Source of the DNA: Bretschneidera sinensis
Lineage: Eukaryota; Streptophyta; Magnoliopsida; Brassicales; Akaniaceae
Reading direction: 5' to 3'
NCBI GenBank assembly: GCA_023935145.1
Contig: CM043698.1
Location: 85,255,501 to 85,319,500 of the forward strand
DNA length: 64,000 nucleotides
Shown here: positions 46,074-57,082 of the stretch, piece by piece
Layout of the letters: the number at the start of each line of letters is the position of its first letter
Numbering within the stretch: position 1 is the stretch's first letter
Notes under the pieces: model-generated
The model's input: the letters and a program-made list of their open reading frames with translations, nothing else
Databases searched by the model: none
Told to the model about the DNA's origin: nothing
Position numbers and translations under genes: made by a program

Positions 46074-47095
46074 GATTGAGTACAAAAGGGCATGGGACAA
46101 GTTTGTAATTTTGTAATATGGGAGAAAATTTGTAATTTTATAATATGGGGCAAATTTGTATTAGGATTAGAGTTTCTTTATTTACAGTGTTAGCTTACGG
46201 TTAGGATTCCTAAAGATCTCTATATGAGAGATCCTTTATGTTACACTTTTTTTTTCAAAATCTGATATGGTTTAGGGTGTGTTTGGGTGTTTGTGTTTTG
46301 GGTTAGGATGTGTTTAGGCGTAGGTAAGGGATCTGGTTTTAGGCTCTGATACCAAATTGATGTAGAACATAATAGAATAAGAAATAGAAGGCAGGCTATC
46401 CTGGGGATTAGAAGAGAAGGCAGACTATCCTGGGGATTAGAAGAGAAGCCAGGCTACCTTTGGATTGGAAGAGAAGCCAAGCTACCCTGGTGATTGGAAG
46501 AGAAGTCAGGCTACTTGGAGGTTAAGAAGAAGTTGATACTTGCTATCAATAATTTTTATTCATTCAAAACTAATAGAAAAGTAACCTAGAGGATCTCTTA
46601 TATAGAGATCTTTAGGAATCTTAACCCTAAGCTAACACTGTAAATAAAGAAACCCTAATCCTAATACAAATTTGCCCCATAAACTAAGCTAACACTGTAA
46701 ATAAAAAAATCCTAATCCTAATACAAATTTGTCCCATATTATAAAATTACAAATTTGCCCCTACATTACAAAATTACAAACTTGTGGGGTACGGAAGGGC
46801 ATGGGGACAAGTTTGTAATTTTGTAATATGGGGGCAAATTTGTAATTTTATAATATGGGGCAAATTTATATTAGGATTAAGGTTTCTTTATTTACAGTGT
46901 TAGCTTAGGGTTAGATTCCTAAAGATCTTATATAAGAGATCCTCTATGTTACTTTTCGATTAGTTTTGAATGAATAAAAATTATTGATAGTGAGTATAAC
47001 TTCTTCTTAACCACCAGGATAGCCTGGCTTCTCTTCCAATCCCCAGGTAGCTTGGCTTCTATCTATATCCTTTCCTTATTTTCTTGTTCTACATC
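46074..47095. mobile_element. three copies of one LTR, two direct and one inverted, nested in gypsy gag-pro
   Basis: R1 (46074-46245) and R3 (46797-47095) are direct copies starting gggcatgggacaagtttgta. R2 (46358-46796) is an inverted copy. R3 ends ttgttctacatca; R2 begins with its reverse complement tgatgtagaacataa. Just left of R2 stands ggctctgatacca, the reverse complement of a tRNA-Met primer-binding site. R2 is therefore the 5' LTR of a minus-strand element whose body survives only as 46246-46345. R1 is truncated at its right end. R2 carries five copies of a 29-bp unit (gaaggcaggctatcctgggg) at 46387-46528; R3 keeps about two. The cluster looks like a recombined nest of two insertions. 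Confidence 0.7.
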
Positions 47096-47096
47096 A

Positions 47097-47795
47097 GACA
47101 GTCCTTTCCCTGTGAGGTTTGCTGCAGATGAAGCACCCACTCTAGGCTTTCCCTTTGCCCTGGGTCTGCCCAACTGTCTTTCCCTATGCCACAATACTCT
47201 TTGCTTCTTCTCAGACTTCTCCTTTCCCCTGCCCTTGTTTTTTCCCTGGGCCTGTCTGTGTCTGAAGTAGAGGCTTTTTACCACTAGTAATCTATCAAAC
47301 TGTCCGCAGCAGCTATGACAACGGGCAGGTCTTGCACACCCTGAGTTCCCTTTGGCCTTTGCGCCAATGGTTTCAATCCAGAGAAGAAATTCAACAACTT
47401 CTCTTCTTCTATCGTATTCTGAATATCCAGCATCAACAAACTGGAATCTGTCACATACTTCCACAAAAAACCCATGGGCTTCATTTTCTTCAAGGCATCC
47501 CGTGCAACCATGCATTATAATAAGGAAAAGCTGGTCTCTTAGTTCCCTTTCAACACATCCCAGGCCTGAGTCTTTGGGTGGGCATTATAAGCCTTGTATG
47601 CCACCAAAGCTTTGCATTTTCCCCAAGATACATGGGTTTAATTGTCACTTTCTCGCTTTCTGCCACTCGCGCAGCCTTAAAGTACTGCTCCATGTCTCAC
47701 AAGAAATTCTCCAGATCTTTAGCACTACTTGTGCCACTTAATGGCTTTAGGCTCAGGCACTTTCGTCTTTGTAGGTGCCTCAATCGTGGCTTTCA
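47097..47795 (-). pseudogene. gypsy gag relic
   Basis: The minus strand carries, in shifting frames, VPEPKA, DMEQYFKAARVAESEKVTIK, PMYLGENAKLWWHTR, MVARDALKKMKPMGF, LMLDIQNTIEEEKLLNFFSG, LPVVIAAADSLIDY and a basic tail (GKNKGRGKEKSEKKQR). This is the order of a gypsy gag before the zinc knuckle. It breaks off at 47096, where the LTR cluster begins; protease resumes at 46073. Confidence 0.75.
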
Positions 47796-48829
47796 AGGTT
47801 CTTTAATGTGTTATTCTGTGTAAGATTGCTTATCAAAAGGAAAAGATTATATGAATCTTCTGTGGTTTTAAATCAATTATGTGCTAAGGTTGTCAGCCTT
47901 TTCATTTAGAAATGAAACTATGCTTTGGATTTAACGAAATGAACTGAGGAAACAATAGTACAATTACTTTCAAATGATTATAGACCCACTCTGCTAGAAC
48001 ATAGATGCATAAAGGGGTGAAGATGAAAGATACTAGAGGGGTTTCTACTTCTTGGATGAGAAAAAGCAGGGGTTTCTGGCACTGTTCTTTCTTGCTAATT
48101 TTTTTTTTGGGATAAGTCTTGGTCAAATATTTATGCACTTGCCTAATTAGGCTAGCTGATAGAATAATGCACCATCTTTTCAATATTCCTGGAATAATTC
48201 ATTTGGTGTGGGAAATTGAACAGAGACATGGTGAATGAACTTAAAATGGCTTGTTGGGATGTCTTTATCTTTCTCTTTTAGAAGTTAGGCCATTTTTTAT
48301 GAGCCAAAAGTTTATTTGCTTATTAAAAAAATGGCTTGTTGGGATGCCAATGACCCCCGAATACATCTTCCAATAATGAATTCAAGGATTCCCGCCCCCC
48401 CCCCCCCCCCCCAAAATGTGAACACTTGACTCCAGTTTCTCCTGCTGTGGAGTATACTTGTTATATGTCTGTGGACTGGAAATAATCAAGATTTTATATT
48501 TGGATTACTTTGATGGCAGATTGTGATGTCCTCAGCTGTTATCTTTCATTTTTGTTTCAAGATCCTTTTAATTGTTTAAGATTATATTGACATTTGTGAG
48601 ACATTATTCAGTTACAATATCAATCGGTTTGATTTTGAAATTTATCCTTTGATAGGTAAAATGAGTTCTAGGCTTGTTTATGTTATTTTGATATCACTTC
48701 AATATTTTTCTTTTACTTTCAACTACTTAACACGAAAAGAACCTAGAATTTTGTGGTGAAATTAGTAGGGAATACAAAAAAAATGTGATAATAAAAGCTC
48801 TATCTGATGCAACAATTGTATATAATCTT
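47796..48829. other. intron 4 middle part, with an 18-C run
   Basis: No gene piece is recognised. A homopolymer of 18 C lies at 48395-48412, unusual in this AT-rich setting. A 14-bp target duplication of the next SINE begins at 48816. Confidence 0.45.
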
Positions 48830-49000
48830 TTGTTTTGATAACCTAAAATCCTCCAAGACCAGGCCCACTTTGAATCTAAACTGAGGGGATGATAGCACGT
48901 CGGCCCCTTGACGCGACCTCCCACTTAAATCGCGAATATGATCCTAGGGGGAATCGAACTCAGGACCGTGCGTCTACCACACAACCCCAAATTCGCTCGT
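48830..49000 (-). mobile_element. tRNA-derived SINE with 14-bp target duplication
   Basis: On the minus strand the A box region (ggggttgtgtggtagac, 48988-48972) and a near-consensus B box (gagttcgattcccc, 48961-48948) stand about 25 bp apart. A GC-rich, non-tRNA body and a 3' end with caaaacaaaag follow. The target duplication is ttgtatataatctt at 48816-48829 and ttgtacataatctt at 49001-49014, 13 of 14 identical. The element sits in the last intron of the CRM pseudogene, opposite to it. Confidence 0.8.
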
Positions 49001-49014
49001 TTGTACATAATCTT

Positions 49015-49484
49015 ATTATTTAGAAATAATAACAAATTGATTTAAATTTTTATTTTTTAATAATATTTGTTGAAAATGATTATAAATGGCACTTATTTTT
49101 TTAGAGATTATACAAAAGTTAATTAAGTTTAATCTTTTTAAAGGACATATATTTAAGGTAAGAAAGGGAGCAAAAAGAGTATTATGTAAACTTAATTATT
49201 TTGGTTTTATTACTTTAACTTTGTATTGGTTTTATTATTGAAGAGATTAAACTTAATGAAGAGGTGTACACATACACCTTCATTTCCTTTCCCTGGGAAA
49301 CGGATCTGCTGGCATTTCTTTTGGGTCATTGTTGGTTCTGCTGCTATTGATGATGATCATCTTATTTAACATATGGAGCATGTACAGAACTGGACGTGAA
49401 TTTTGCTTGGTGTAGATGTTGATGATTGTTTCGTTTAATATTACTTATGGAGCCTATCTAACTTAAATTTATCTGCCCTTGCAG
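49015..49484. other. right end of intron 4
   Basis: AT-rich intron leading to a cccttgcag acceptor. Nothing else is seen. Confidence 0.45.
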
Positions 49485-49829
49485 GCACTTGAAAAATCTA
49501 AGTATGAGCAATCACATGAATCTGTGAGGCGCTTCATTGCCATTGCAGAGAAGTAATTGGAGCTCTATTACAGGCACTTTGTACTTTATGGTGACCCAAT
49601 CAATTGGAATCCTATTTCAGTCATGAACACTCCAATAAAGAAATCTCAAGAATCAGGGAAACCTGAAATGCTTGGAAGTAAGAGCCATGATTTGACTTGT
49701 TATGGCTTTTCTCCGAGTATTTCAGACACGGAAGCTGATTCCAAAGAGGAAGAGCTGTCGAACATTGAAGATGATTTTGAAGATGAGAACTTATCTGCAA
49801 GTGAAGAATCAGATTCTGAAGATAACTAA

Positions 49830-50935
49830 TATAATTTTGATGATAAAGAAAGTGAAGTAAACTCTTCTGGTACGCAAGAGAGCTCCATACCGTTGGGTTC
49901 ACAATCCATGTTTAAGAATAAATATGATTCTGATGAACACGACTTTCTAAGAGAATGAATACACAAGTAAAATTACAAGTAGAGTTTGTTTTCTAAAATC
50001 TTTCCTTCTCTCGGTAGGGGTATCAAGGAATCTCAGGGATTCTTTGTTGAAAAAATACTAGTTGGATGCTCAAATAATTAACAAAGTAATTAAATATTAA
50101 GTGGTAGACAAAAATTACTTCTAAGATGAAGTACAAAAAGATAATAAAATCGAAAAAAAAATATCGAGGCACAAAAATTAATCTGTTATCTTTAAAAAGC
50201 GATTTCATTCCACTCTGGTGCAAATGGTTTTGACGATTGTTTTTCAAGATATAACGATAGTTCAGTTTACGTGCACTTATAAACTAGACTTCAAATCTTT
50301 TTAGAGAAAGGCACCAAGGAAATAAACAAATTTAAAAAAAATAGGAAAAAGTTGACAAATAACTCTCAATCGTGTATACGGAGGAAGGATTGTTTTTGGT
50401 GTGTTAAAAACTTAAAATGCTTAGCTATTTATAGGAGAGAACAAAAGCTGTGCATTGAAAACAAAATTAATATTGAAATTAAATTCACTTTGTAATTGAA
50501 TATTTAAAATCAATAAAGAGCCTTCAACTAAGGTCATAAAATCACCCGTAACGAAATATTTCAAATAATGATGGATTTATACTCTTTAATAATTTGAATT
50601 CAAAAGTCACATAACAATTTTCTTTATTGACTAAAAAACAGTTTTTTATTTTCCATTAAAGACATGAAACCATTAAAAGAATTCAATAGGGAATGAATCA
50701 TTACTGCATTTTAATTGGGTAAAAATTTGAAGCATATTCCAACAATCCCACGTGATTCAACATTTTTAAAAGTAGGAAAGACTTTGGCCAGAATGAAGTT
50801 AAGTAACGATGTCTTGTGGACTTGAATCGATGTCTTGTGTAAAAAAATTAATTTACATGTAATTGGTGACTATGGTCTTGAACCAATCACATTTTATGTA
50901 AATATCAATTTTGCACACACACTTCATCTTCCCTT
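49830..50935. other. intergenic, nothing recognised
   Basis: Downstream of the CRM pseudogene stop, the acidic frame seems to fray into non-coding DNA up to about 49960. The remainder is AT-rich and may include LTR sequence of the copia relic to the right, but no end could be set. Confidence 0.35.
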
Positions 50936-51395
50936 TTAACGAGTTCTTGGTTTGGTGCTTTTATGGTCATGCACCTTGCTTAGATTTTCATAGGTTTTCT
51001 AGAGAGTTGCCCTATCTCTCATAGAAGGTGGCCACCACCTTCACACCCACATAGATGAACCCATCAAGTGTGTACTGCCACACACCACTAGTACAGGCTA
51101 CGAGTTCATTAAGAATTTATTACTCAACCTTACTATATTTGGCAGTAAGCACTATCTACACCATAAAGAGATACATACAAAATGTATAGTGCTTTCCTTA
51201 AACTTCTCTGTGACTTGTTTTTACCCATTGAACCTACTTCATGGGATTTCCATTAATATAGGTTGGGTTACAGTCACAGAAAATTCATTATATGGGCTTT
51301 AGTCTCATCCCCATCAATATATCATGAACTAGTTTTCTTGATAACACTTTTGTTAGAGGATCTATTAAATTTCTCTCTGAAACACATTTTCATAC
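50936..51395 (-). pseudogene. copia C-terminal fragment with 3' flank
   Basis: At 51395-51295 the minus strand reads IDPLTKVLSRKLVHDILMGM and RLKPI followed by a stop. This is the last block of a copia RNase H (ADPLTK ... MGL). Non-coding 3' sequence of that element appears to continue leftwards to about 50936. It abuts the Tat gypsy integrase, which starts in the other orientation. Confidence 0.6.
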
Positions 51396-52452
51396 CTGAA
51401 GCCCCGGGAAGCTGACTACACTCTTAGAGAAGTTCATGAAGAGATCTATAAAAATCACCTTGGTGGACGAGCTCTAACACAAAATCTGAGGCAATGGTAC
51501 TATTGGCCAATACTTTAAAACAAAGCCATAGACTTTGTCAAAAAATGCATCAAGTGCCAAAAGTTCGCCCCAATCCCTAACGGTCATCACTAATCCAACA
51601 CCTTTCGCAATGTAGGGCTTCGATATACTAGGTCTTTTTTCCCAAAGCACTAGGTCAACTACAATTCTTTAACTTGGTGATAGACTACTTCACCAAATGG
51701 GCCGAGGCTAAACCTCTCTCCATTATCACATATGAAAAATCAAAAGATTTCTTGTAGAAGTCCATAGTTTGTTAGTCTAGAGTACCAAGGGTGCTGGTAA
51801 CCCACAATGGAAAGTAATTTGAAAGTACTCGTTTCAAGAAACTCTACAAACACTTAGAGATCGACCATCAACTTTCCTCATTGGGTACCCACAAGACGAG
51901 GTGACAGACATAACAGTACTGAAAAACTTTGAAGAAAATACTTAAAGATGCACATGGGTTGTGGGTCAAAGAACTTTCACATGCACTTTGGGCCTACAGA
52001 ACCATACTTCGATCCTATATAGGCAAAACTCCTTTCTTCTTAGCTTTTGTATCCGAGGTTGTGGTCCCCGTTAAGGTGAGAGAACCTTTCCTTCGAGTGC
52101 AACTCTTTGGTTTTAATAAGAACGGAGAACGACTGAGGATGAATCTAGACCTAATAGAAGGAGTCCAAGAAGAAGCACTGCTAAAACTCGCAACATATCA
52201 ACAATGGACCACCAAGTACTATAACTCTATAGTCAAGAAAAAAAACATGTAAGCTTGAAGACTTGTGCTCCGCAAGAAATACGTCTTTGATCCTTGCAAC
52301 ACTGGAAGCTTTCACCCATCTATGAAGGACCATATCGCATCAGGAAGGTGATAAAGCAAGAAACCTTTAAGCTTGAGATAATAGATGGAACTCTAAAAAT
52401 CTATGAAAAATTTACCAATATTGCATTTCCTTTCCTTTCAAAGAAAGCTTAA
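51396..52452 (+). pseudogene. Tat gypsy integrase
   Basis: The order is YTLREVHEEIYKNHLGGRAL, QNLRQWYYWPI, FVKKCIKCQK (zinc-binding HHCC, both Cys kept), IDYFTKWAEAKPLS, RVLVTHNGK, HGLWVKELSHALWAYRTILR, TPFFLA, and SPIYEGPYRIRKVIKQETFK in the C-terminal domain. The catalytic aspartates are lost (VTHNG instead of VSDNG; LRYTRSFF instead of LDIMGPFP). Several stops occur before 51928. It is therefore dead. Confidence 0.8.
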
Positions 52453-52689
52453 GAAGAGCTATGCAATGTAAATACTTCAAGAAACGAATCAAAGATGGTC
52501 GTTTCAACTATAAGTCTATTTTCTTCTCTCATATCGCACACACTGAGTGGCAAAACCAAAACACCACAAAATTGTCCTGGTCTGAAGTAAGTACTTCTTG
52601 AAAGACCAAACTCGAAACTCTGAGGAGAAGTCTCGACTCAATCAAGCTCAAGTAGAACCCACCATCCAACACAAAGGAAAAATCCTAAG

Positions 52690-55500
52690 TAAAATGGCTC
52701 GAGATACGATCGATTTCCACCGTCTTTTCCTCTTGAATGGCCTTAGATAACTCAATTTAGAAGGCGGGGTCCGCCTTTAGAGCCTGCTAGGTGGACTTGA
52801 GCTTGTTCACCTTCTCTTTCTCGACTGTTAGCTTCTTCTTGAATTTTTTGACTTCATCATGATGGTTAGTGATGGCCTTGTTTATCTGGAGGATCTACTA
52901 TCATGAAAAAGTAGCTAACATACCAGTCTGCAAGGTAAGGCATTAGATCAGTCACGAAAATAATGAAACCAAAAATAACTTCACTTAGTGAAGGAGACCA
53001 TACCTTCTGGGTAGATGGAGCTAAGGTAGACAATAGCATCTCGGGGAGTTAATCACATATCTTTGCCTCATTAGTTGGAAGAATGGCCCCCATTAGTAGC
53101 TGAGTCGCCACATACTTGTTAGCATGGTTGAGTCAGTGACCCCACTCCCTAGTGACCTCGAAAGATATCGGGACCTAAGGCCTCCCCTACAGACGGAGTA
53201 CGACGAGGAACGAGAGGGGGAGTTAATTGAGTTCTGGAAGCCATTACCCTGAGAACCACGGTCTAATCTCAAGGGATTTCTTAAGTTCCACTCCTCTTTG
53301 CTATCGATAGGACGAGGGTTAGTCTCTTCCATTGGCACCGTTTAAGGGAGAAAGCTTACTCTCTTCAACAGCTAATTCCTTGAAAACATTGTCTCTATCA
53401 AAAGAAATAAAGCATGATCAAGAAACACTTAGGCAAATATCAGTGTAGAAACAAGAAACTGAAGAATGCAAGACACTAGCAATGGTGACTAACTACCATC
53501 GTCAACTAAACTAAAGTTGGTATCTCCTCAGCAAACTTTCATTAGTCAAAACTTTGGTCAACAACTTCTGTTCGGCGTTCAGTATAGCGTCGACGACTCT
53601 TCTCTCATTGTCGTTAAGCTTGGAAAGCTTTCTTTGTGACTCATACTCCTTAAAGTCCTATTCCTTAATGGTCATAAAATGGCATTGGACCTTAAACAAA
53701 AAGGAACTTGTTCTTCTAATTCTTGATGGATTGGAAAAGATCAAAGATGACTTTGCGATCTTTCCTAAAATGAAAATTGAACCATCCAAACTCATTATGC
53801 CTCTTCAACATATAAAAAATCTTGAAGATATTACTTTTGCTGAAATTATCTCTGCGAGTATACCCGGTGTGCATCCAAAGCAATAATAGGAAGCTGACCA
53901 CACACCTCACCGCATTGGGCCTCAGTTGAGTGAGGCTAATGTCGAAATGGTTCACCAAATTTATGATGTCCCTATCCAAAGATGTTGATTAAGGCAACCT
54001 AAGAGGGGTGAATTTTGTTTAAATTTTTTTAATTAATAAAAAATTAAACACAAATTAATCAATTAAGTTAAATTAAAGCAAGTAAACAATGGGCAACAAA
54101 CATAAACTTGCTGAAAGTAAAAGAGTTAAGGAGAAGAGCTTGAAAACCTTATTTATAGTTGTTCGACCAATCCTTGTGCTTAGTCCACTCCTAAAGAGAT
54201 ATTTTTGGGAGTTCACTTTACTATTCCAAGCAAAGAACACACCAAGCAACTTCCAAGGTGTTTTCCAAACCTTTACGAGAAATTTTCTTACACTAGAAAA
54301 TCTCTACCAAAGTGTTTAAACCCAAAACACTCAATGAGTTCTCACAAAATCACCCAATAGTTTTACCAACTCTTTTTTACAATCAAAAGATGATAAAAGT
54401 TGTGATTTACAACATTGCTTTTACTCAAGTATACAACACAAAACATGTATTGCAAATATAGGGCCCAAAACTTAATGAATGCTCTTTAATACTTATGATT
54501 CTTGCATTCAATTTAGTAGGAGACTTGAATTTATAGCTTACGAGAGCTTTAAAGATGTTAGAAACAAAACTACCCGTTTCTACACATTTAATACAAAGTC
54601 CCCATTGTCAGCTCTTTTAAAAAATCTCACCATTAAGCCTAAGAGTTAACTCTCTACCCCTGGGAGTTGACTCTCGAGCTCTAGGAGTCGACTTTAAGAC
54701 CAAGGAGTTGACTCTCAAAGGCTTCTGAAAGTCTCTATCTCAAAGAGTGCCATGGGAGGTGACTTTCAAGAGTCGACTTTCAGCACTCAAACTTCAATTT
54801 CTTGCTTTAAAAACACTCAAAACTTGATTTTAAAACAATAGAAGTACGTCAAATGTTTTTCTATATTAAAACAACTTTAGTTGAAGTCCAGTGAAAGCAT
54901 GATATGCATTGAGCCCTAAGAATTGAATATTTACATTCAATAAGACACCTAGAAACTCTAACTTCTTCAAAACTACTCCTTGATCCTTCGAATTACAATG
55001 GTGAAGGACTTGATCTTGTGTCAAAAGACTCATTGATTTGTTTGAGATTGATTTCCAAGCTTTATTATCCTTAACAAATCTTAACAAACTCATTAGTGCA
55101 TGATTAGGAGTTTTGTTATCATATCAAAATCAAACAATAGTCAACAAAAGGGAACCTAAGTCGACCCTTCAGGAAGTCAAGATTACAAATGAGTTCATAC
55201 AACAGCCCAAGCCCGACCATCATGTAGGCTTTCTCATTGTCTCTTGGGAACTAAAGTGAAAACACTTCGGGAAAACAATACCTTACTCGGAAGTCTTCCA
55301 ACTCTCTCTAAGTTATTATGCCCACTTTCTTTTGCCTGATATTGCACTCTGTCATAATCCAACCCCATCTCGGCCTGGACTTCCTCTATCGTTAGACCAT
55401 TTTTATTGGCATGACTGATCACTACAGGGGAATGGGCCCCGTCGAGCTGACTAGAGGAAAGACTTCGGACCCCAAACTACCCACATCTTCCCTAGATCCC
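52690..55500 (-). pseudogene. antisense ORF of the Tat element (plant 'putative gypsy type transposon' family)
   Basis: Minus strand, starting near 55500: AHSPVVISHANKNGLTIEEV, then GST before the solo LTR. After 53982: DIINLVNHFDISLTQLRPNA, HNEFGWFNFHFRKDRKVIFD, FQSIKN and NKFLFV. Further down comes a charged coiled coil (HDEVKKFKKKLTVEKEKVNK, 52870-52800). This matches the layout of the plant family annotated as putative gypsy type transposon or Transposase_28: an N-terminal globular part and a C-terminal coiled coil. Its role is unknown; such frames run opposite to gag-pol in Tat elements. Stops and the 1.16 kb LTR break it. Confidence 0.6.
53983..55146 (-). mobile_element. solo LTR of a SIRE-like copia element
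   Basis: This 1164-bp LTR is in inverted orientation relative to 3084-4241 (1158 bp) and shares its ends (read on the plus strand, tgttgattaaggc to atagtcaaca), the agttgactctc-like block near 54660-54790 and a TATA-like box near 54530. Flanks aaaga (53978-53982) and aaagg (55147-55151) form a target duplication with one change. It disrupts the antisense frame of the Tat element and so is younger than it. Confidence 0.8.
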
Positions 55501-55829
55501 TCTTCCTCTCCTAAGTTTACTAGTCTATCACTACTTGAATGAAAATAAGACATAACAGAAAAGCATAACTACAAGATCAATAGTTTACTAAGAAATTTTT
55601 AGATGAGGTGGATATCCAAAGTGAGAAGCTAACTCAAGTGTGCCGAAGTGAGGAATGAGCTCTCTAAGTTTGCAAATGAAAAAATGTGAGTAAAATGAAA
55701 ACTCACACCTGTTATTATAGATTCTAGAAAGTTAAAACCACTAACTCCCCCAACTGTCAAGAAGACATGTCATCACGGGAAGTCAGAAAGACGCCTTGAG
55801 AACCTAACATTCCCATCAAATAAGATCTT

Positions 55830-56030
55830 CTCATCGAGCCTATTGAAGCCCTAAATACATCGTGGGTAAACCAACCATAGTCACCCATTAGGGTCCACTG
55901 AAGACCCAAAGACAGATGTGGCTAGAGCGATCAGATTCACTCACTAAGGTCCACTAAATCCGCAACGACCAATGTGAGGGGACTGACCAGAGTAACCCAC
56001 TAGGACCCATTGAAGCCCTAAAGATTGACA
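55830..56030 (+). repeat. 56-bp tandem repeat zone
   Basis: About three imperfect copies of a 56-bp unit (cccattagggtccactgaag / ctcactaaggtccactaaat / cccactaggacccattgaag) lead into the 33-bp array. Like it, they lie between the antisense frame and the 3' LTR. Confidence 0.55.
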
Positions 56031-56077
56031 TGAAAGGATGGAACAGAGGCATAAGTGCTAACGCGGTTGAGCCAAAC

Positions 56078-56525
56078 AGAAGCACTAAGGCCGACGCTGG
56101 TGCACTGACCAGAAGCATCAAGATCGATGTGAGTGCAGCAACCATAAGCACTAAGGTCGATACAGGTGCGTTGACAAGGAGCATCAAGGCCCATGCAAGT
56201 GAGCCTACTAGAAGCACTAAGGCTAACGTAAATGCGCCGAATAGAAGTTTCAAGCTCAACCAGAAGCACTATATCGACGCGGGTGAACTAACCAGAAGCT
56301 CTAAAGTCGACGCAGGTGCTCCAACCAAAAGCCTCAAGGCTAATGCAAATGTGCTGACCAAATGCATTAAGGCCAACATGAGTGCACCAACCAGAAGCAC
56401 TAAGGTCGACCTAGGTGCAACGACGAGAAACATCAAGGTCGATGCAAGTATGACGACCATATACCTCATGATCGACACAAGTGCACCGACTAGAAGCACT
56501 AAGGTTGATGCGAATACGCACACTT
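56078..56525 (+). repeat. 33-bp tandem array, open as an 11-residue repeat
   Basis: About thirteen copies of a 33-bp unit (agaagcactaaggtcgacgc plus about 13 bp) follow each other; one unit is stretched to 51 bp. Because 33 is a multiple of 3 and no stop has arisen, the plus strand reads on as TRSTKADAGAL-type 11-residue repeats within a 165-codon frame. The minus strand is open too. Similar arrays are known in the 3' spacer of Ogre/Tat elements and can seed satellites. I do not take the frame as proof of a protein. Confidence 0.8.
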
Positions 56526-56577
56526 GAAGTGTTATCCATTATAGAACTATTCTCTCAAGGCAAACCTCACGCTTGTG

Positions 56578-57082
56578 GGAGTGCGGGGGGGGGGGGGGGG
56601 GGCTATGATGTGGGTAAAAATACAACATCCAATAAGATTCAGACACATGGCATACCTCGAAGTTATATTTGTAATTTCACATCATAAACTTGATCCTCGA
56701 GAGACCAAGTACACTTGGCATGTAGAGACACCATCCCACTCAAAGGGCAAAATGGTATTTTCACAAAGTGGATCCACCACCTTTTCCTATTAGGTTAAGA
56801 TTCATAACCCTATAAAAGGGGCACATTAGTTTAGGTATCATATTCTTTTACACCTATCCCTAAACATTCCTTTCTCTCTCTCCCTCTGCTCTCACTTCAT
56901 CCCTTCACATCATCCATAGTCATTTGCTAACTTGATCATCAGAGGGCCCTCCCACAAAACAAAACCTCTAAGCGGCTTCCTTTTTTAGGTGTTCTTGTGC
57001 CCTGCTTGAGTGGATCTTACCTTAGCAAGACAACTGGATTGGACTTGACAAAATCATCCATTGACTTTTTTCGGCAACAACA
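56578..57082 (+). mobile_element. polypurine tract and 3' LTR of the Tat element
   Basis: A purine tract with an 18-G run (56585-56602) precedes the LTR start tgatgtgggt at 56606. The LTR has a clear TATA box (tataaaaggg, 56811) and ends near ggcaacaaca at 57082. The 5' LTR is not in the window, so the right end is set by the pattern alone. Confidence 0.6.

Larger units (their letters stand above)
41630..49829 (+). pseudogene. CRM-domain protein pseudogene (At3g25440-like, chloroplast RNA-binding type)
   Basis: Five exons can be traced with GT-AG borders: 41630-41708, about 41840-41978, 42120-42422, 44676-45046 and 49485-49829. Exon 1 reads MTKVLFRNLLRASSLLKFSS, like a transit peptide. Exon 3 gives SDQKKRQRKASNKRDPRRLT and ends with the KLEK that exon 4 continues as AKIKEALLIERLK. 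Exon 4 holds the CRM domain: GVILNMHMHWKKHETVKVIC, KPCKPGQVQ, LSGGIPIQIIGDDVIIFYRG. Exon 5 gives ALEKSKYEQSHESVRRFIAI and an acidic tail (EEELSNIEDDFEDEN). Breaks: one-base loss near 44742, a deletion after KRSN near 44814, a 4-base loss near 44928, a frame change in exon 3 near 42285, and TAA for Glu at 49554. CRM proteins aid group II intron splicing or ribosome biogenesis in plastids. Introns are kept, so this is a gene copy that decayed in place. Confidence 0.85.
51396..57082 (+). mobile_element. 3' half of a Tat-lineage gypsy element
   Basis: From left to right: integrase (51396-52452), an antisense open frame region (minus strand, 52690-55500), a tandem-repeat zone (55830-56525), a G-rich polypurine tract (56578-56602) and a 477-bp 3' LTR (56606-57082). 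Gag, protease, reverse transcriptase and the 5' LTR are missing. An antisense frame between pol and the 3' LTR is a known mark of Tat elements such as Ogre and Grande. A solo copia LTR (53983-55146) has split the antisense frame. Confidence 0.75.

Noticed and set aside
49621..49902. Minus-strand 93-codon frame
   Set aside because: It is the shadow of the acidic tail exon of the CRM pseudogene.
54866..55093. Frame inside the solo copia LTR
   Set aside because: It lies in LTR sequence, where copia elements have no gene, and is not kept open in the copy at 3084-4241.
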